A DNA stretch of 64,000 nucleotides from Cyathus striatus (Eukaryota; Basidiomycota; Agaricomycetes; Agaricales; Nidulariaceae): contig JAOVFP010000008.1 in assembly GCA_025738555.1 (NCBI GenBank), forward strand, positions 2,418,001 to 2,482,000, given 5' to 3'. Shown here piece by piece: positions 1 to 10,348 of this stretch. Each line of letters opens with the position of its first letter. Positions within the stretch are counted from its first letter, which is position 1. The notes beneath the pieces are model-generated. The model worked only from the letters and a program-made list of their open reading frames with translations, made no database searches and was not told where the DNA came from. Both the position numbers and the translations under genes were made by a program.

Positions 1-2330
1 GGTTTGTGTTTGTTTGAGATTCTGTTTCATTAGCACACATTGCATATGAATAAAAAGCATTGCATGTGTTGTCCAATTAAAGTTGTCCACAGTCATTCTA
101 TTAAGAATGCTTTGAAATCCTCCTAACCATGCATTAAGTTGTTCACATGCCTAAGTTTGAATTAAACATATATGTTATTATTAAATATTGACAAACATAC
201 CTGTGTGTTGAAAGCTCGTTTGTAGTGTGGATTCCCTTCAGCATCTCTTTCAATAAGAACTAAATTAGGTGCTGATCCATTTAGAGGACTTGGATTGCAA
301 AATTTGTGGCATAAGTAGTCTCCAACTCTATGATTAATATAATGAAATGAATCAACCACAAATCTGGTACTTGTCTTCCATATATTCCAATCACGAGATG
401 TAATCAAATGTCTCAAAACCATGCAAGCTTTATCAATACAAACATAGCTTGGTCTGACATTAGGTGTTGGATACACAAATTCCAGAAAGTCTATTATTTG
501 ACTTTCACCCTCTGATTTCACAAATTTTGCCCATGCAATAACAATTCCACAGGGTGCACAAATTGTTTCAACACAATAAAAGCAAGGTGCAACAAAGTAA
601 TTATCACAAGTGGGAGTAGTGGTTGCATTAGGTACTTCATCATGAGGTTGAAAATTGCCTCTATTTGTTTCAGACATCCATTCAGGAGCTCCTTCTTGTT
701 CTGTTCATCTAATAATCCTCTGAATTCCAAGAACTGACTGCCTTCCAAATTGTATAACATGATTATACCATCTCTGTCTATGATTTACACAAGTTTGAGA
801 TCTTTCTTCTTTCTGATTATAACAGTCTTTCATGCGACATAAATTCTTGCGTTGTGATTCATGTGTTATACAAAAAACTCCAGTACGTGCATTTTTTAAA
901 GGTTCAGAGCAGTTTTCAAATGCACAGTGAGTTGGACCCATAACAATACCATCAACAACTATCATTTTAACCATAGATTCAGGAGAGTTAGTAGTGTTGG
1001 AAGTATCAACACTCATTTCATTATCTTCCATATGCTGAAATTCCTGATTTCGTGCATTTCTTTCCAAATTTGGTACATGCCTATTTTCATCAATACCAAC
1101 AACAGCAGCATTATCATCAGCTGTAATTATATCAGCTGTAGCTTTATATTTATGAGTACATTCACTGCATGAATGTTGCAATGCATTGTTAATAATTCCT
1201 TTTTGCTCTAATTGATCAAATGCAGCTTTAGTTACATGTTCAGTTGACAATCTATCAGGAATTCTCAAATCATGATTTGTTGATAATGAAATGTATTGTG
1301 TAGTTTCTTCTATAAATGCTTTCCATACCTGCCAGCGTGAAACTGGTGGTATTTCATTTTCAATACCATTTGAAAAAGTGTAGTTCCAAAACTCAGTGTA
1401 TGCTGCAGTGGATGCATGAAAATGATAAATAGAATTAACAACCATAGTTGTAAATACTCTGTCAGCCCATATATTTGCACCAAGCTTTAAATATTTTGCT
1501 TTGTTGAAAAATATGGTATCTTTAGAACTCAATTGAGGATCCCGTGGTTGTACTTCTTCAATGCTATCATTTTCACTATTTTGTTCTTGATCTTTATCTT
1601 CTGGATCATACTCATTTTCAGGAAGTATACTTTTATGATCAGCATAATATATAGCTTTACATTTCAGGCATGTCCCTGCAAGTAACTGAGCATTTTTGTG
1701 TAATTGAACCCCTTTCATCAATCTAACTGTAACCTGGTCACGTCCATGAGTATTTAGATGCAAAGCTCTTCCAGCACATAATTTCCTGGATGTTGAACAA
1801 GTTATGCGTGCAGGGCAAATAAGTAATACAGGCTCAATTTCATTGGTAGAAATTGGCTTCAAAAATTGTGCATGTTCTGTCTTTCGTGTGTAGGGATTTA
1901 AGCACAACATTTCAATCATCTTATCAAGTTTCTTGGCAAAATTGGTTGTCTTTGTTGATACATCTAGTGAAATTATATCTTCATCTTCAAATAATTGACC
2001 ATCATCATTTATATGGCTCTGAATAGCACCTGCTAAAGCTTTTATCCATCCATTAGTCAACATAGAATATTCACTCTCAACATTTGGATTTTTTGCTCTT
2101 GCATGGAGATTGAGGAGGTCTACATTATTTGTTAATGTAAAAAGTAATGTTAAAACTGTTGCCAAAGTAATTAATGAATCAAAGTTTTTTCCTATAAATT
2201 TTGAGAAGACTTTGAATGTGATATCAGGAAAAGGATCATTTAGTGATGATGCTTTTACTTGAGGAACATTGTTCAAGAATACAAGTAGCAGCCAAATTTG
2301 AAGTAGACCTTGCAGTAGAAAACCACATCT
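1..2330 (-). pseudogene. KDZ-type transposase fragment with CxC5/CxC6 cysteine clusters
   Basis: Reads right to left and runs off the left edge. The main exon (about 2329 down to 708) has a CxC5-like region near residues 120-215 and a CxC6-like region near 345-500, the latter with paired cysteines and the CVNHRQRWYNH stretch. These clusters are known companions of Kyakuja-Dileera-Zisupton (KDZ) transposases. An in-frame TGA at 705-707 interrupts it, but the same frame resumes with CAPCGIVIAWAKF, DSFHYINHR and KFCNPSPLNGSAPN, which resemble the start of the KDZ transposase domain. A short intron (about 146-202) follows, then an exon encoding EQLNAWLGGF that continues past position 1. The exon before 2329 starts after a CAG acceptor, so the true N-terminus lies in exons I cannot place. 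With its stop codon the copy is probably dead. KDZ identity is fairly secure; exact exon limits are not. Confidence 0.72.
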
Positions 2331-2439
2331 GTGAAAGTATAATATTAGTGAATTTGACTTATAATTAATAGTGTGTAGCCAATAGAAATTTATAAAATAT
2401 TAGAGCTACATCAAGTACATCAACAGAAAATAAATAAAT

Positions 2440-2765
2440 CTACTATTTAAAGTAGGTAGCTGTACAAAAGTTGAAAATATATTGATGAAATATTTCCAAT
2501 ATAAAACAAATTGAAGGATAAACTACTGTTGAAAGTAGTGTATTGTACAAGGGTTGGCAAAATTGTTGAAAATATCCAACCAACTGAAACATAAAATAAG
2601 ACAGGCCTACTGTTGAAAGTAGATAATTTGTACAAAGTTGAAAAATATTGTTGAAATATTCTCAACCAAGAATGAGTAGCATAAATCTGCTGTTGAAAGC
2701 AGGTAATTTTTTATTTATTTAGAAATATTGTTGAAGTATTTCAATCAAAATTGACAGCAAGAACA
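2440..2765. repeat. Diverged tandem repeat, about 4 copies of 75-90 bp
   Basis: Each unit carries a core like TACTGTTGAAAGTAG, then TTGTACAA, then TTGTTGAAATATT. Copies begin near 2440, 2525, 2610 and 2690 and are imperfect. It lies just upstream of the KDZ fragment and downstream of the next minus-strand gene. No coding potential is evident. Confidence 0.6.
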
Positions 2766-2809
2766 TGTGACAAACAAAATAAAGCCAAAGTTAAAATAAA
2801 ATAAACTTC

Positions 2810-4401
2810 TTACAATTTCTTAGACTTTTCCTTTCTGTGTGACTTCTTACTTTTCTCTTTCTCTTTCTCTTTCTCTTTCTCTTTCTCTTTCTCTTTCTCT
2901 TTCTCACTTGACTCTCTCTCTTTCTGTTTTGCCTGCTGGTCCATGGCAGCTTTCTTGCCCTCTAGTAATTTTTGTAAATTACCAAAGTTAGGTGATAAAT
3001 TTTCCCACACAGCCTTTGTATAATTCTTATCAGGTTCATCCTCTTCAAACCAACTTTCCATTGCTGGATCATAACTCAACAATGGAAAGACCTTAAATGG
3101 ATATGAATAATATGTAGAGGGAGCCATGAACACAGAAATTATCAGTTTTTTGTCAATATGACAGCCAGCTACATCTGCTAAAGAAGCCATCTCCAGTTCT
3201 TTATTAAAGATCTCATTGATCTTACAGTATTTCAAATATGTCATTCTTATACTGTCCTTCTTCCCACTCATGTTTTGAAGATGTTTAGGAATCTCAAATT
3301 GAGATATAAGCAGCTGAGTTATATCATTATTACTCATTGATGATTTGGATTTTGACTTGGATGGCTTATCAAATGTAAACATGGAAGATAGCCCTGGAAT
3401 TTGCTGCTCTACAGCACCATCTGCTAGAATCTCAACAATGTACTTATTACTCTCATGTCTCCACTCAAGTGCATCAGATTTCTGTGAGGCTTTGGAGAAT
3501 CTTCCTTTCAGTATCCATTTTCCATCCTTATGAACTGAAATAGGTGAATTCTTGTCTAATTATAATACTTATTAGGTCATATTATTTGTAGTATTAGTAT
3601 GAGAACATACCAGACACCAGCTCCCAATATTCAGCAACAACTTCAAGAACAGTAGCAAGATCAGAACCTGAAGTCTGATTGTTGATAATGTAATCTGCTT
3701 CAGTATGATCACGCTTCAGGAATAAATGAATTTCGCCTTGTGTGTTATTGGATGGGATCATAAGTACATCTATATAAATGAATAAGTAAAACTAATGAAT
3801 TGATAAATAACACAAATATACCTTCTTCTTGATCTCCAAAGTTAAATAAATTACCTATAGCATGCTGGTGGGAAAACCCTCCAACTGCACGTGAAGCTCC
3901 TTGAGGATCACTATCTGTGTAGCTCCTAACTGAGCTATGGGACTTTGACTGGCATGATATCTTACTCATTGAACTACTTTGACTCTCAGAATCTTCAGAA
4001 GAACTTGAGAGCTCTGACCAACTACATTTAAAATCAGAAGCTTTCTTTGGTGTATGGTCAATATCCATGTATTCTGGCTTGTTTGTCTCTTCTGGCTCAT
4101 TTATTTTCTCAGACTCACTCATATCTTCTGAGTCATCTATTTCCTCAGACTCTTTCATTTCTTCTGATTCATCTGTTTCTTCTGACCCATTTACAGATGT
4201 ATCAAGCTTATTGAGCTGCTCAATTGACTCAGAAGTGTCCGAAGAGTTAGAGTCAGAAGATGACTCAGATGAAGACTTAGATATATCAGGTTTCATACTC
4301 CCCAATTGTGAACTCAATGGTACCAGAATTTCTTCTTTATTCAACAAGTCACCTGCTTTTTCAGCAGTGAAAGTAGAAGTGGTATTCTCAGGCAAGGACA
4401 T
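2810..4401 (-). CDS. Unrecognised multi-exon protein with Ser/Glu-rich N-terminus and Lys/Glu tail
   Basis: I do not recognise this family. The chosen start is the ATG at 4401 (MSLPENTTSTF). The N-terminal exon is rich in Ser, Glu and Asp with repeated SEE(x)xES units and ends at GDQEE; an intron spans about 3769-3822. The next exon (DVLMIPSNNTQG to EYWELVS) is followed by an intron at about 3539-3612, and the last exon runs from VHKDGKWILKGRF to the stop near 2810. The frame is open across all three. The C-terminus is a charged tail of repeated KE pairs encoded by a CTTTCT hexamer repeat, probably a flexible or coiled segment. A further upstream exon near 4405-4465 (ending after a TTTAG acceptor) could extend the N-terminus. 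Its place between a KDZ fragment and another repeat-bearing gene suggests possible transposon cargo, but this is only a guess. Confidence 0.5.
2851..2905. repeat. CTTTCT hexamer microsatellite inside a coding tail
   Basis: About nine copies of a CTTTCT hexamer. On the minus strand they encode an alternating Lys-Glu tail. Copy-number change by multiples of six keeps the frame, so the tail length may vary between strains. Confidence 0.85.
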
Positions 4402-4508
4402 GTGAAGTTGAGAAGGAGGGGGAGGAGCAACAGATGTATTTTCATCCTCCAGAATTTGTTCTGCTCTACTAAATTAGTTAAAATATTCAAGGTCAACATA
4501 ATAGTTAC

Positions 4509-5140
4509 TTATGGGGTTAAATGCTGTGGTTTTCCTTTTGCTTCATTAGTGATATCTTCTTGTAGTCTTGTAACTGAAGTTTTTCTACATTTTAATGCTA
4601 GTTAGATCACATAAGAATGAATTAAAATACTACACACTTAGATTTTCCTCCTCCTTTTCCTTTTTCCTTTCCTTTTCCCTTTCCTTCCTCTGTTCTACCT
4701 AAATATCTTGAGTTCTCACTTTTTTTGGATTTTGTGTTAACTTGAGTTTTTGATTTCTTGGACTTAGGCTTTTCAAAAAGCTCAGGAGGTGCCTCTGTCC
4801 CTCCTCCAGACTGTTCTTGAGCCCTGGAAGCAATTCTACTACTTGATCTGATGGATTTAGGCCTTTCAGAAAATTCAGGAGGTGCATTTGTCCCTTCTCC
4901 TGATTGTTCTTGGGCCCTGGAAGCAATCCTACTACTTGATCTCATAGACTTAGGCCTTTCAGAAAACTCAGAAGGTGCATTTGCCCCTTCTCCAGATTGT
5001 TCTTGGGACTTAGAAGTAGTAATCTTACTAGTTGTTCTCACAACTTGCTCCTGGGTAACAGTTCTGGTCCTAGATCTGGACAATCTAGGCTCATCCATAG
5101 AGGGATTGACAGTGTTTGAAGTTTTAGTTGACTTAGACAT
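4509..5140 (-). CDS. Unrecognised basic protein with three ~31-residue tandem repeats
   Basis: No family recognised. The start is taken at the ATG at 5140 (MSKSTKTSNTVNP). The middle contains three copies of a repeat of about 31 residues built around RPKSxRSSSRIASRAQEQSG and APPEFSE. The C-terminal part is Lys/Gly-rich (GKGKGKEKGKGGGKSK). A 53-bp intron (about 4585-4637, GTGTGT..TAG) joins to a short last exon that ends with PQHLTP and a TAA at 4509-4511. The composition suggests a disordered, possibly nucleic-acid-binding protein, but no fold can be seen. It lies upstream of and in the same direction as the Ser/Glu-rich gene. The two could be one gene if the last intron is read differently, though every frame I tried across the gap met a stop. 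Confidence 0.42.
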
Positions 5141-5590
5141 ACTTGATACAGTGGATAGTGAAATTGAAGAGCAGGTGAGGGGCAGAACAGTAATCACAGT
5201 GTTGATCAAAGTGGGAAGGGAAGAAAGATTTCGTCACTTACGATTTCATCTGCATGCGCTTGCAGCTTACCATTAATAGTTTTTGTATGTGCTTGCACCT
5301 TGCCTTGTACTATATTAATAAGTCATGCACTCACAATCTCACTTTCTAGTAATTTGTGCTCACTCATAGTCTCACAGGTTTGCTTATAATGTTTATAACA
5401 TACAATATTATTATTATTTAATATGCTAGCTACACTAATACAAATATAAAAACATCGCTATTTAAGGGTATATATAGGTGCAGTGGTCCGGGGGCAGCGG
5501 AGGCAGTGCTGGTGTGGTGCTGGTGTTGGCGGTATAAGGAGAGGTCGTCGTCATTGTATGCAGAGAGGTGCTGGTGTGTGGGCAGTGGTG
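5141..5590. other. Non-coding stretch, nothing recognised
   Basis: AT-rich and without convincing reading frames. It holds the presumed upstream region of the minus-strand gene starting at 5140 and leads into the G-rich repeat block. No promoter element stands out. Confidence 0.4.
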
Positions 5591-5593
5591 AAA

Positions 5594-6226
5594 CATGTCC
5601 CCTTGTCACTTGTGAGATGAGGGGACGTGTGTGGGTGTGGTGTCAGCAGGTGTGGATGGTGCTGAAACATGTCACCTCCTCACTTGCGAGACAAGGGGAC
5701 GCGGATGGGTGTGAGTGTCGGCAGGTGTGGCTGTGGGCGGTGTGGGCAGTGGCAAAACACGTCCCCCCATCACTTGTGAGACGAGGGGACGTGTGTGGGT
5801 GTGGTGTCGGTGGGTGTGGATGGTGCTGAAACACGTCCCCTCGTCACTTGCGAGACAAGGGGACGCAGATGGGTGTGAGTGTCGGCAGGTGTGGCTGTGG
5901 GCAGTGTGGGCAGTGGCAAAACACGTCCCCTCGTCACTTGTCAGATGAGGGGACACATGTGGGTGTGATGTCGGCGGGCATGGATGGTACTGAAACACGT
6001 CCCCTCCTCACTTGTGAGACAAGGGGATGCGGATGGGTGTGAGTGTCGGCAGGTGTGGCTGTGGGCGGTGTGGGCAGTGGTGAAACACGTCCCCTCGTCA
6101 CTTGTCAGATGAGGGGACACATGTGGGTGTGGGACTGGGACTGGGTGTGGGTGGTGAGACGATGATGGCAAGAGGGAAAGGGAAAGGGGAGGAAACATGT
6201 CCTCTCGTCACTTGCAAGACGGGAGA
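5594..6226. repeat. Higher-order tandem array of hairpin-forming repeats
   Basis: Seven regular copies and one degraded copy of an imperfect palindrome of about 35 bp: arm CACGTCCCCTCGTC, a short CACTTG-type centre, then the complementary arm GACGAGGGGACGTG. They begin at 5594, 5668, 5758, 5832, 5922, 5996, 6086 and 6196. Spacing alternates strictly 74, 90, 74, 90, 74, 90 bp before the degraded last copy, so the array is a 164-bp dimer repeated about three times. The GTGTGGGTGTGG-type spacers are strongly G-biased on the + strand. Long frames through the block are repeat artefacts. The arms differ mainly at positions that tolerate G:T pairing. Confidence 0.85.
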
Positions 6227-6239
6227 TGAATCATCACCA

Positions 6240-7140
6240 TCAAGACGAGACACGAGACAGTGCGGCAATTGTGGTGGGGGTGATAACGCTCATGCCTCCC
6301 CCCCGCACCCCCCTGAGAATGCAACAAGTGAACCGTTATGAGAGGACGATGGGGGGGGAGTGAGAGTGGCTGCGTTGTCGTTGAATATCAATGGTGGGCT
6401 GGCAGTGGTGGTGGGGGCGAAACGGCGCTAGTGGTGATGATAGTCGTCGTCATCGTGAGGACGAGACACTGGTAGTGGTGGTGAAGACGAGGTGGATGCT
6501 GGTGGTGGTGTGGTCGTCATCGTTGTGGGGACAAGACAGTAGGTGGTGGCTGTGGGGAGGCGATGGAGGTAGCGGTCATTGGGGGCGAGATGGCGGTGAT
6601 CGTCATCATTAGGGAGGCAGCGGTCCTGGTGGTGGCTGAGACGTCGACACTACGTCGACACCGAGGGGGGAGGGGGGGTGATGTGGCATCAACGCCATTC
6701 TTGCTAGCAGTGTCATCATCTCCTTGATGCAAGAGGAGGGGCTGGAGGCAGCCTGTAGGGGTGGAAGTGGTAAACGTAGAGGCGAGTGATGATGGGGTGG
6801 AGCTAGGGGCTTACCTAGTGAGAACACATGTGGGCAATGTATGGTCCTGGTGGTGGCCGAGACATCGACACTGTGTTGACACTGATGGGGGATGGGGGGT
6901 GACGTGGCGTCGACGCCATTCTTGCCAGCAGTGTCGTCGTCTTCTTGACACAAGAGTGAACGCATGTGGGCGACATGTATTGTGGATGTTGCTTCAAGTC
7001 TTGAGATCGGGGAATGTTGAGGTCGCAGAGTGTGGGGGTGGGAACACGCTGGGGACCGAGGTGGAGGATGGAGCAGAGGTGGGGTGGGGGATGTGGCATT
7101 GATGATGTGGTTTAGGGTGATGAGAGTTGTTGAATGTGTC
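6240..7140. repeat. G-rich region with a direct repeat of about 115 bp
   Basis: Purine-biased DNA rich in GTGGTG and GTCGTC words. The segment at about 6621-6735 is repeated at about 6840-6958 (shared core GTCCTGGTGGTGGC, then GAGACRTCGACACT, then ACGCCATTCTTGC). No gene is recognised; the frames on both strands have low-complexity composition. Confidence 0.6.
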
Positions 7141-7214
7141 ATACGACATTAACAATATATTTGAAACATGTGACACTGGTTGCGAGCTTGTCAAGAAGAG
7201 TAAGTTACCCTTAC

Positions 7215-7305
7215 TTTACAAGGTCCAATAACCTAGTGGTAGTTGTGCACATATTTAAATAATTGCTGATGTCTTGGGTTCGAACTGCTCTGGGGTAATT
7301 TTTTT
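7215..7305 (+). repeat. Possible tRNA-derived SINE head (A and B box)
   Basis: A box A-like CTAGTGGTAGTTG at 7232-7244 and a box B-like GGGTTCGAACT at 7276-7286 are spaced as in a tRNA gene. A run of T follows near 7300. The flanks do not pair into an acceptor stem, so this is not a functional tRNA. A tRNA-derived SINE head is the simplest reading. Confidence 0.45.
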
Positions 7306-7349
7306 TACATATATAAGTAAGAGTAATAATTCTAATGTGATGAAGATTC

Positions 7350-7565
7350 TACCAGAAAGTCCACCTGGAGTTCAGGTGGAGTCCAGGTAGAGTCCATGTA
7401 GAGTGCAGATGAATCCAACCTGGACTCACCTGGACTCTACCTGGACTTTACATAGAAAATAGGCTGGTCATGATTCTGGCTAGAGTCCAAGTAGAGTCCA
7501 GGTAGAATCCAGGTGGAGTCCTGGAGTCCAGGTGGAATCTACATGGAGTCTACATGATTTCATGG
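7350..7565. repeat. Inverted and direct repeats of a GTCCAGGTGGA-type word
   Basis: Words such as AGGTGGAGTCCAGGTAGAG at 7370-7400 are matched in inverse orientation by CACCTGGACTCTACCTGGAC at 7425-7445, giving a long imperfect hairpin. The word recurs in direct orientation at 7480-7530. It may be the body of the SINE-like unit beginning near 7215 or a separate fold-back element. Confidence 0.55.
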
Positions 7566-7824
7566 AGGAGTGTAATGACCTGACAATGACCATGGGGCTG
7601 GGGTGGGAGGGAGAGAGAGAACATGAGAGGAGGGGAAAGGAAGCAAGAATAGAAAGCAAGTGAGTACATGTGGTCGCCAAAAGTGATGGCAAGAAACATT
7701 TTTCCCACACATAATTTCCCCCCCTCCCTTGAAATATTTCAATGTTATCTTACTCATTTTCAATTGAATCATTACCAAATTTATGTAGACTAAAGATATA
7801 TGTATTAAATGTAATGTCCAAAAA

Positions 7825-8640
7825 TTAAAATTGTGTTGATCCTCCTTTGGCATCTAAGACAGCCTTGACATGCATTGGCATACTTGCAATATGCCAGTCA
7901 ATTGTCTCCTGTAGTATTGCATCCAAGGCAGATTGTACTGCAGCTCTAAGGCTTTCAATTTTTGAAGGGGGATCACCAGAATGAATTATGTGCTTCAAAT
8001 TGCTCCAGACAGGCTCAATCAGATTAATATCTGGAGAATTTGCAGGGTGGTCCACAAGTGAAATGTTTGCTTTCTTGAATCAAGCTTTGGTGGTCATTGC
8101 AACATGGCAAGCAGCTTGATCTTGCTGAAAATCAACCAGCCCTCTCTCTTGTACCACCTCTTCATAAAACTGATGAAGTCAACCCTCCAAAACCTGCTCC
8201 TGATAGCACACTGTAGTCATTCCCCCTCCCTTTCCTCCTGGATAATCTAACACCAACAATGGCCCTTTCCTTCCTGAAATAATACATGCCCATACCATAA
8301 TTTGAACCAACAACTGCTTAAAATCAGGTACTAGACAATCATCATTGAATTCCTCCCCCAGGTGACAAGTTACAAAGATGCGGCCACTTTTGTCATCAAG
8401 ACAAATATAACACTCATCTGAGAAGATAGTGAACATGAAATCTTCAGCACATAAATCTCTTCTATCCTTTGCCCACTTGAACCTGTTCTTCCTAGGCCAC
8501 CCATTTCAAGGTTTGTTTCTCATTGAACCTGTTGTTTTATACCTGCGAATGATTTTGTATGCTGTATCTGGAGGTATGTTTTCGGCATTGGCAGTGTGAA
8601 TGATCTTCTGATTTGCCAGAACATGCCCAATCAGCTGATT
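7825..8640 (-). pseudogene. Tc1-type transposase relic (DD34E)
   Basis: Minus-strand relic of a Tc1/mariner transposase. The N-terminal piece keeps a helix-turn-helix end (PPDTAYKIIRRYKTTGSM, then a PxNGWPRK basic motif). About 200 bp that should separate the HTH from the catalytic core seem deleted. The core has first Asp in FSDECYICL, second Asp in DFQQDQAACH and the Glu in NLIEPVW; 34 residues separate the second Asp from the Glu, the Tc1 spacing. The frame holds from 8508 to 7825, but TGA codons occur at 8506-8508, 8179-8181 and 8080-8082. The first sits where the family has Arg in the PRxGRP motif. The C-terminus LDAKGGSTQF and a stop are present. I could not identify terminal repeats. 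Dead copy. Confidence 0.82.
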
Positions 8641-9001
8641 CTTCTTGGATTCTGAATGTTCATGTCAGGATGTATGTTCTTGAGGCATTTGAAGTAGTAA
8701 AGCAAGATGGACATTGAGAAAAATGAGTAATCAGAAGGCACAAAGTGGAAAATGCGACACAATCATTACATAATCTGCCATCACTTTTGGTGACCACATG
8801 TACCTTGACAGTCAGGAGTTCATGTGGAAGTGGTAAACTGACCTGAGAGGCCAATGTAAATGAAATTGATGCAAGCAGCTGGCACTGCTGCATCAGTTGA
8901 TTACCTGATTAGGAAGGTAACTGATGGGATGCTCAATTGAGTGTGCATTGCAGAAAGGGGGCATGCTGGGCTATGCACACAATTGGCTGACCACCACCTG
9001 G
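8641..9001. other. Non-coding stretch between Tc1 relic and hAT-type MITE
   Basis: No credible gene. It may include the 5' terminal region of the Tc1 relic. Confidence 0.4.
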
Positions 9002-9618
9002 TAGTGTTGCCACCACTTGGCTCCACTCAGCTTAGCTCAGCTTTCATGGCTCAGAGTCACAGAATTGCTCAGCTTTGAAAGCAGAGCTGCTCCTAGTCTA
9101 TTCACTTCTCTGGCTATGGCTCAGAAGCCATTCAGTTTGATGTAGCTATAGCTCTGGAATCTAAACTAAAATAGGTATACTGCAGCCCAGCTGAGCTCTT
9201 GAAAGGCACTGTTATTGGCAATATTACATACTTACATAATGTCTGGCAGTTGGGTCAATAATAGAAAAATAATACATAGTGAAAACTTAAAAAGGAATGC
9301 AAAGAAACCTTTAGTTTCCTCATATAACACTTGCAGTACTCATTCATATATCCATATATGTGAATAAGATTCATTTAATTTAAATTCAATAGATTGATGG
9401 TACATGAGCACAATACACAAGTGAGGAATATACTGAATATTATGATGTCACTTAAGCTGCAGCTAAGCAGACTCATAGCTGCTCAGGAGTGCCTGGGAGT
9501 GCTTCTTAGCTGAGCTGGACCTGTCAGAGCCAGCTTTCACAGGCACTCACTTCACTCAGCTTAATTTCAGCTCAGTTCACCAGCTCACCAGCTTTTGAGC
9601 TGAGCAGTGGCAACACTA
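9002..9618. mobile_element. hAT-type MITE, 617 bp
   Basis: Ends are a 12-bp exact terminal inverted repeat, TAGTGTTGCCAC at the left and its complement at the right. The 8 bases flanking each side are CCACCTGG (8994-9001) and CCGCCTGG (9619-9626), a 7/8 match, which is the expected 8-bp hAT target duplication with one later change. The TAGTGTTGCCA terminus is hAT-like. Both subterminal regions are packed with CTCAGCT/AGCTGAG words, probable transposase binding repeats. No coding region inside, so it is non-autonomous. Confidence 0.85.
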
Positions 9619-9626
9619 CCGCCTGG

Positions 9627-10127
9627 GTGCTGATGAAGCACTACCTTATACACAGACTGGGGAAATACTGGAAATCAAATAGGATTTTATTACTATGCAA
9701 TTTGTAAATAAAGTAGCTAGAAATTGTATATAGTAGGGGGAAAGGGAGAAATATGGCAAGAACTGCCAGGCATTCTTCCCTCCTGCAGACAGGGCATGTA
9801 AAGACAAATCAAACAAGAATCAGAATTAGTTACAAGACATTTAGACACTGAGAACTATGTACTGAGTTTGCTGAATTGAAATCTGAATACTTTGACTTTG
9901 AAACACTTTGACACATACTGAAAACAGCTCAAGTTTAACCTGTTCTAATTTTAACATGTTCTAAATTTGGAATAGACACAATTACACCCCTTGAACTTAC
10001 TGAAATTGCACCTTGGGATTTGAGTATTATTATTGTATTTAGGATTTCTATTCTAAGTGCTTAAGTATTACTTAACTCATCATGTGACTCAACAATATCC
10101 AGGCCGATGCACTTGGCTAAAAGGTAG
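9627..10127. other. Non-coding stretch, nothing recognised
   Basis: AT-rich sequence without a credible frame or repeat that I could identify. Confidence 0.4.
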
Positions 10128-10222
10128 CTATCTACTGTAATTATACTTGCTTGTAGTGAAATCCTATATCATGGAGGAAGATTTGGAAGGTGGTTATTCT
10201 GCTGCCAATTGTTGAGTTGCAT
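10128..10222. repeat. Left part of a segmental duplication (matches about 41335-41428)
   Basis: The run from TAATTATACTTGCTTG through GATTTGGAAGGTGGTTATT matches 41341-41410 closely. The match stops at the Plavaka element start at 10223 and resumes beyond its far end at 17697, showing that the element inserted into an already duplicated copy. Confidence 0.85.
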
Positions 10223-10348
10223 CATCAGGAAACACGGATTTAGTGCCGTAGACACGCGCCAAAATAGATAGCTGATATTAGCTTGGCATGTAACCACATG
10301 GAATGATGGGCATTACATCAGCCAGCATAGCACGGTGTGCTATGCAAT

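Noticed and set aside
4402..4605. Plus-strand frames near 4067-4605
   Set aside because: Antisense to the Ser/Glu-rich exon and its upstream region; composition mirrors the opposite strand.
5594..6226. CRISPR-like regular palindromic repeats
   Set aside because: The spacers are themselves repeated, spacing alternates 74/90 bp, no cas gene is present and the DNA is eukaryotic. It is a tandem array.
5506..7200. Many overlapping frames of 60-180 codons on both strands in the G-rich block
   Set aside because: They follow the 164-bp repeat and simple-sequence composition, are present in several frames at once and resemble no family.
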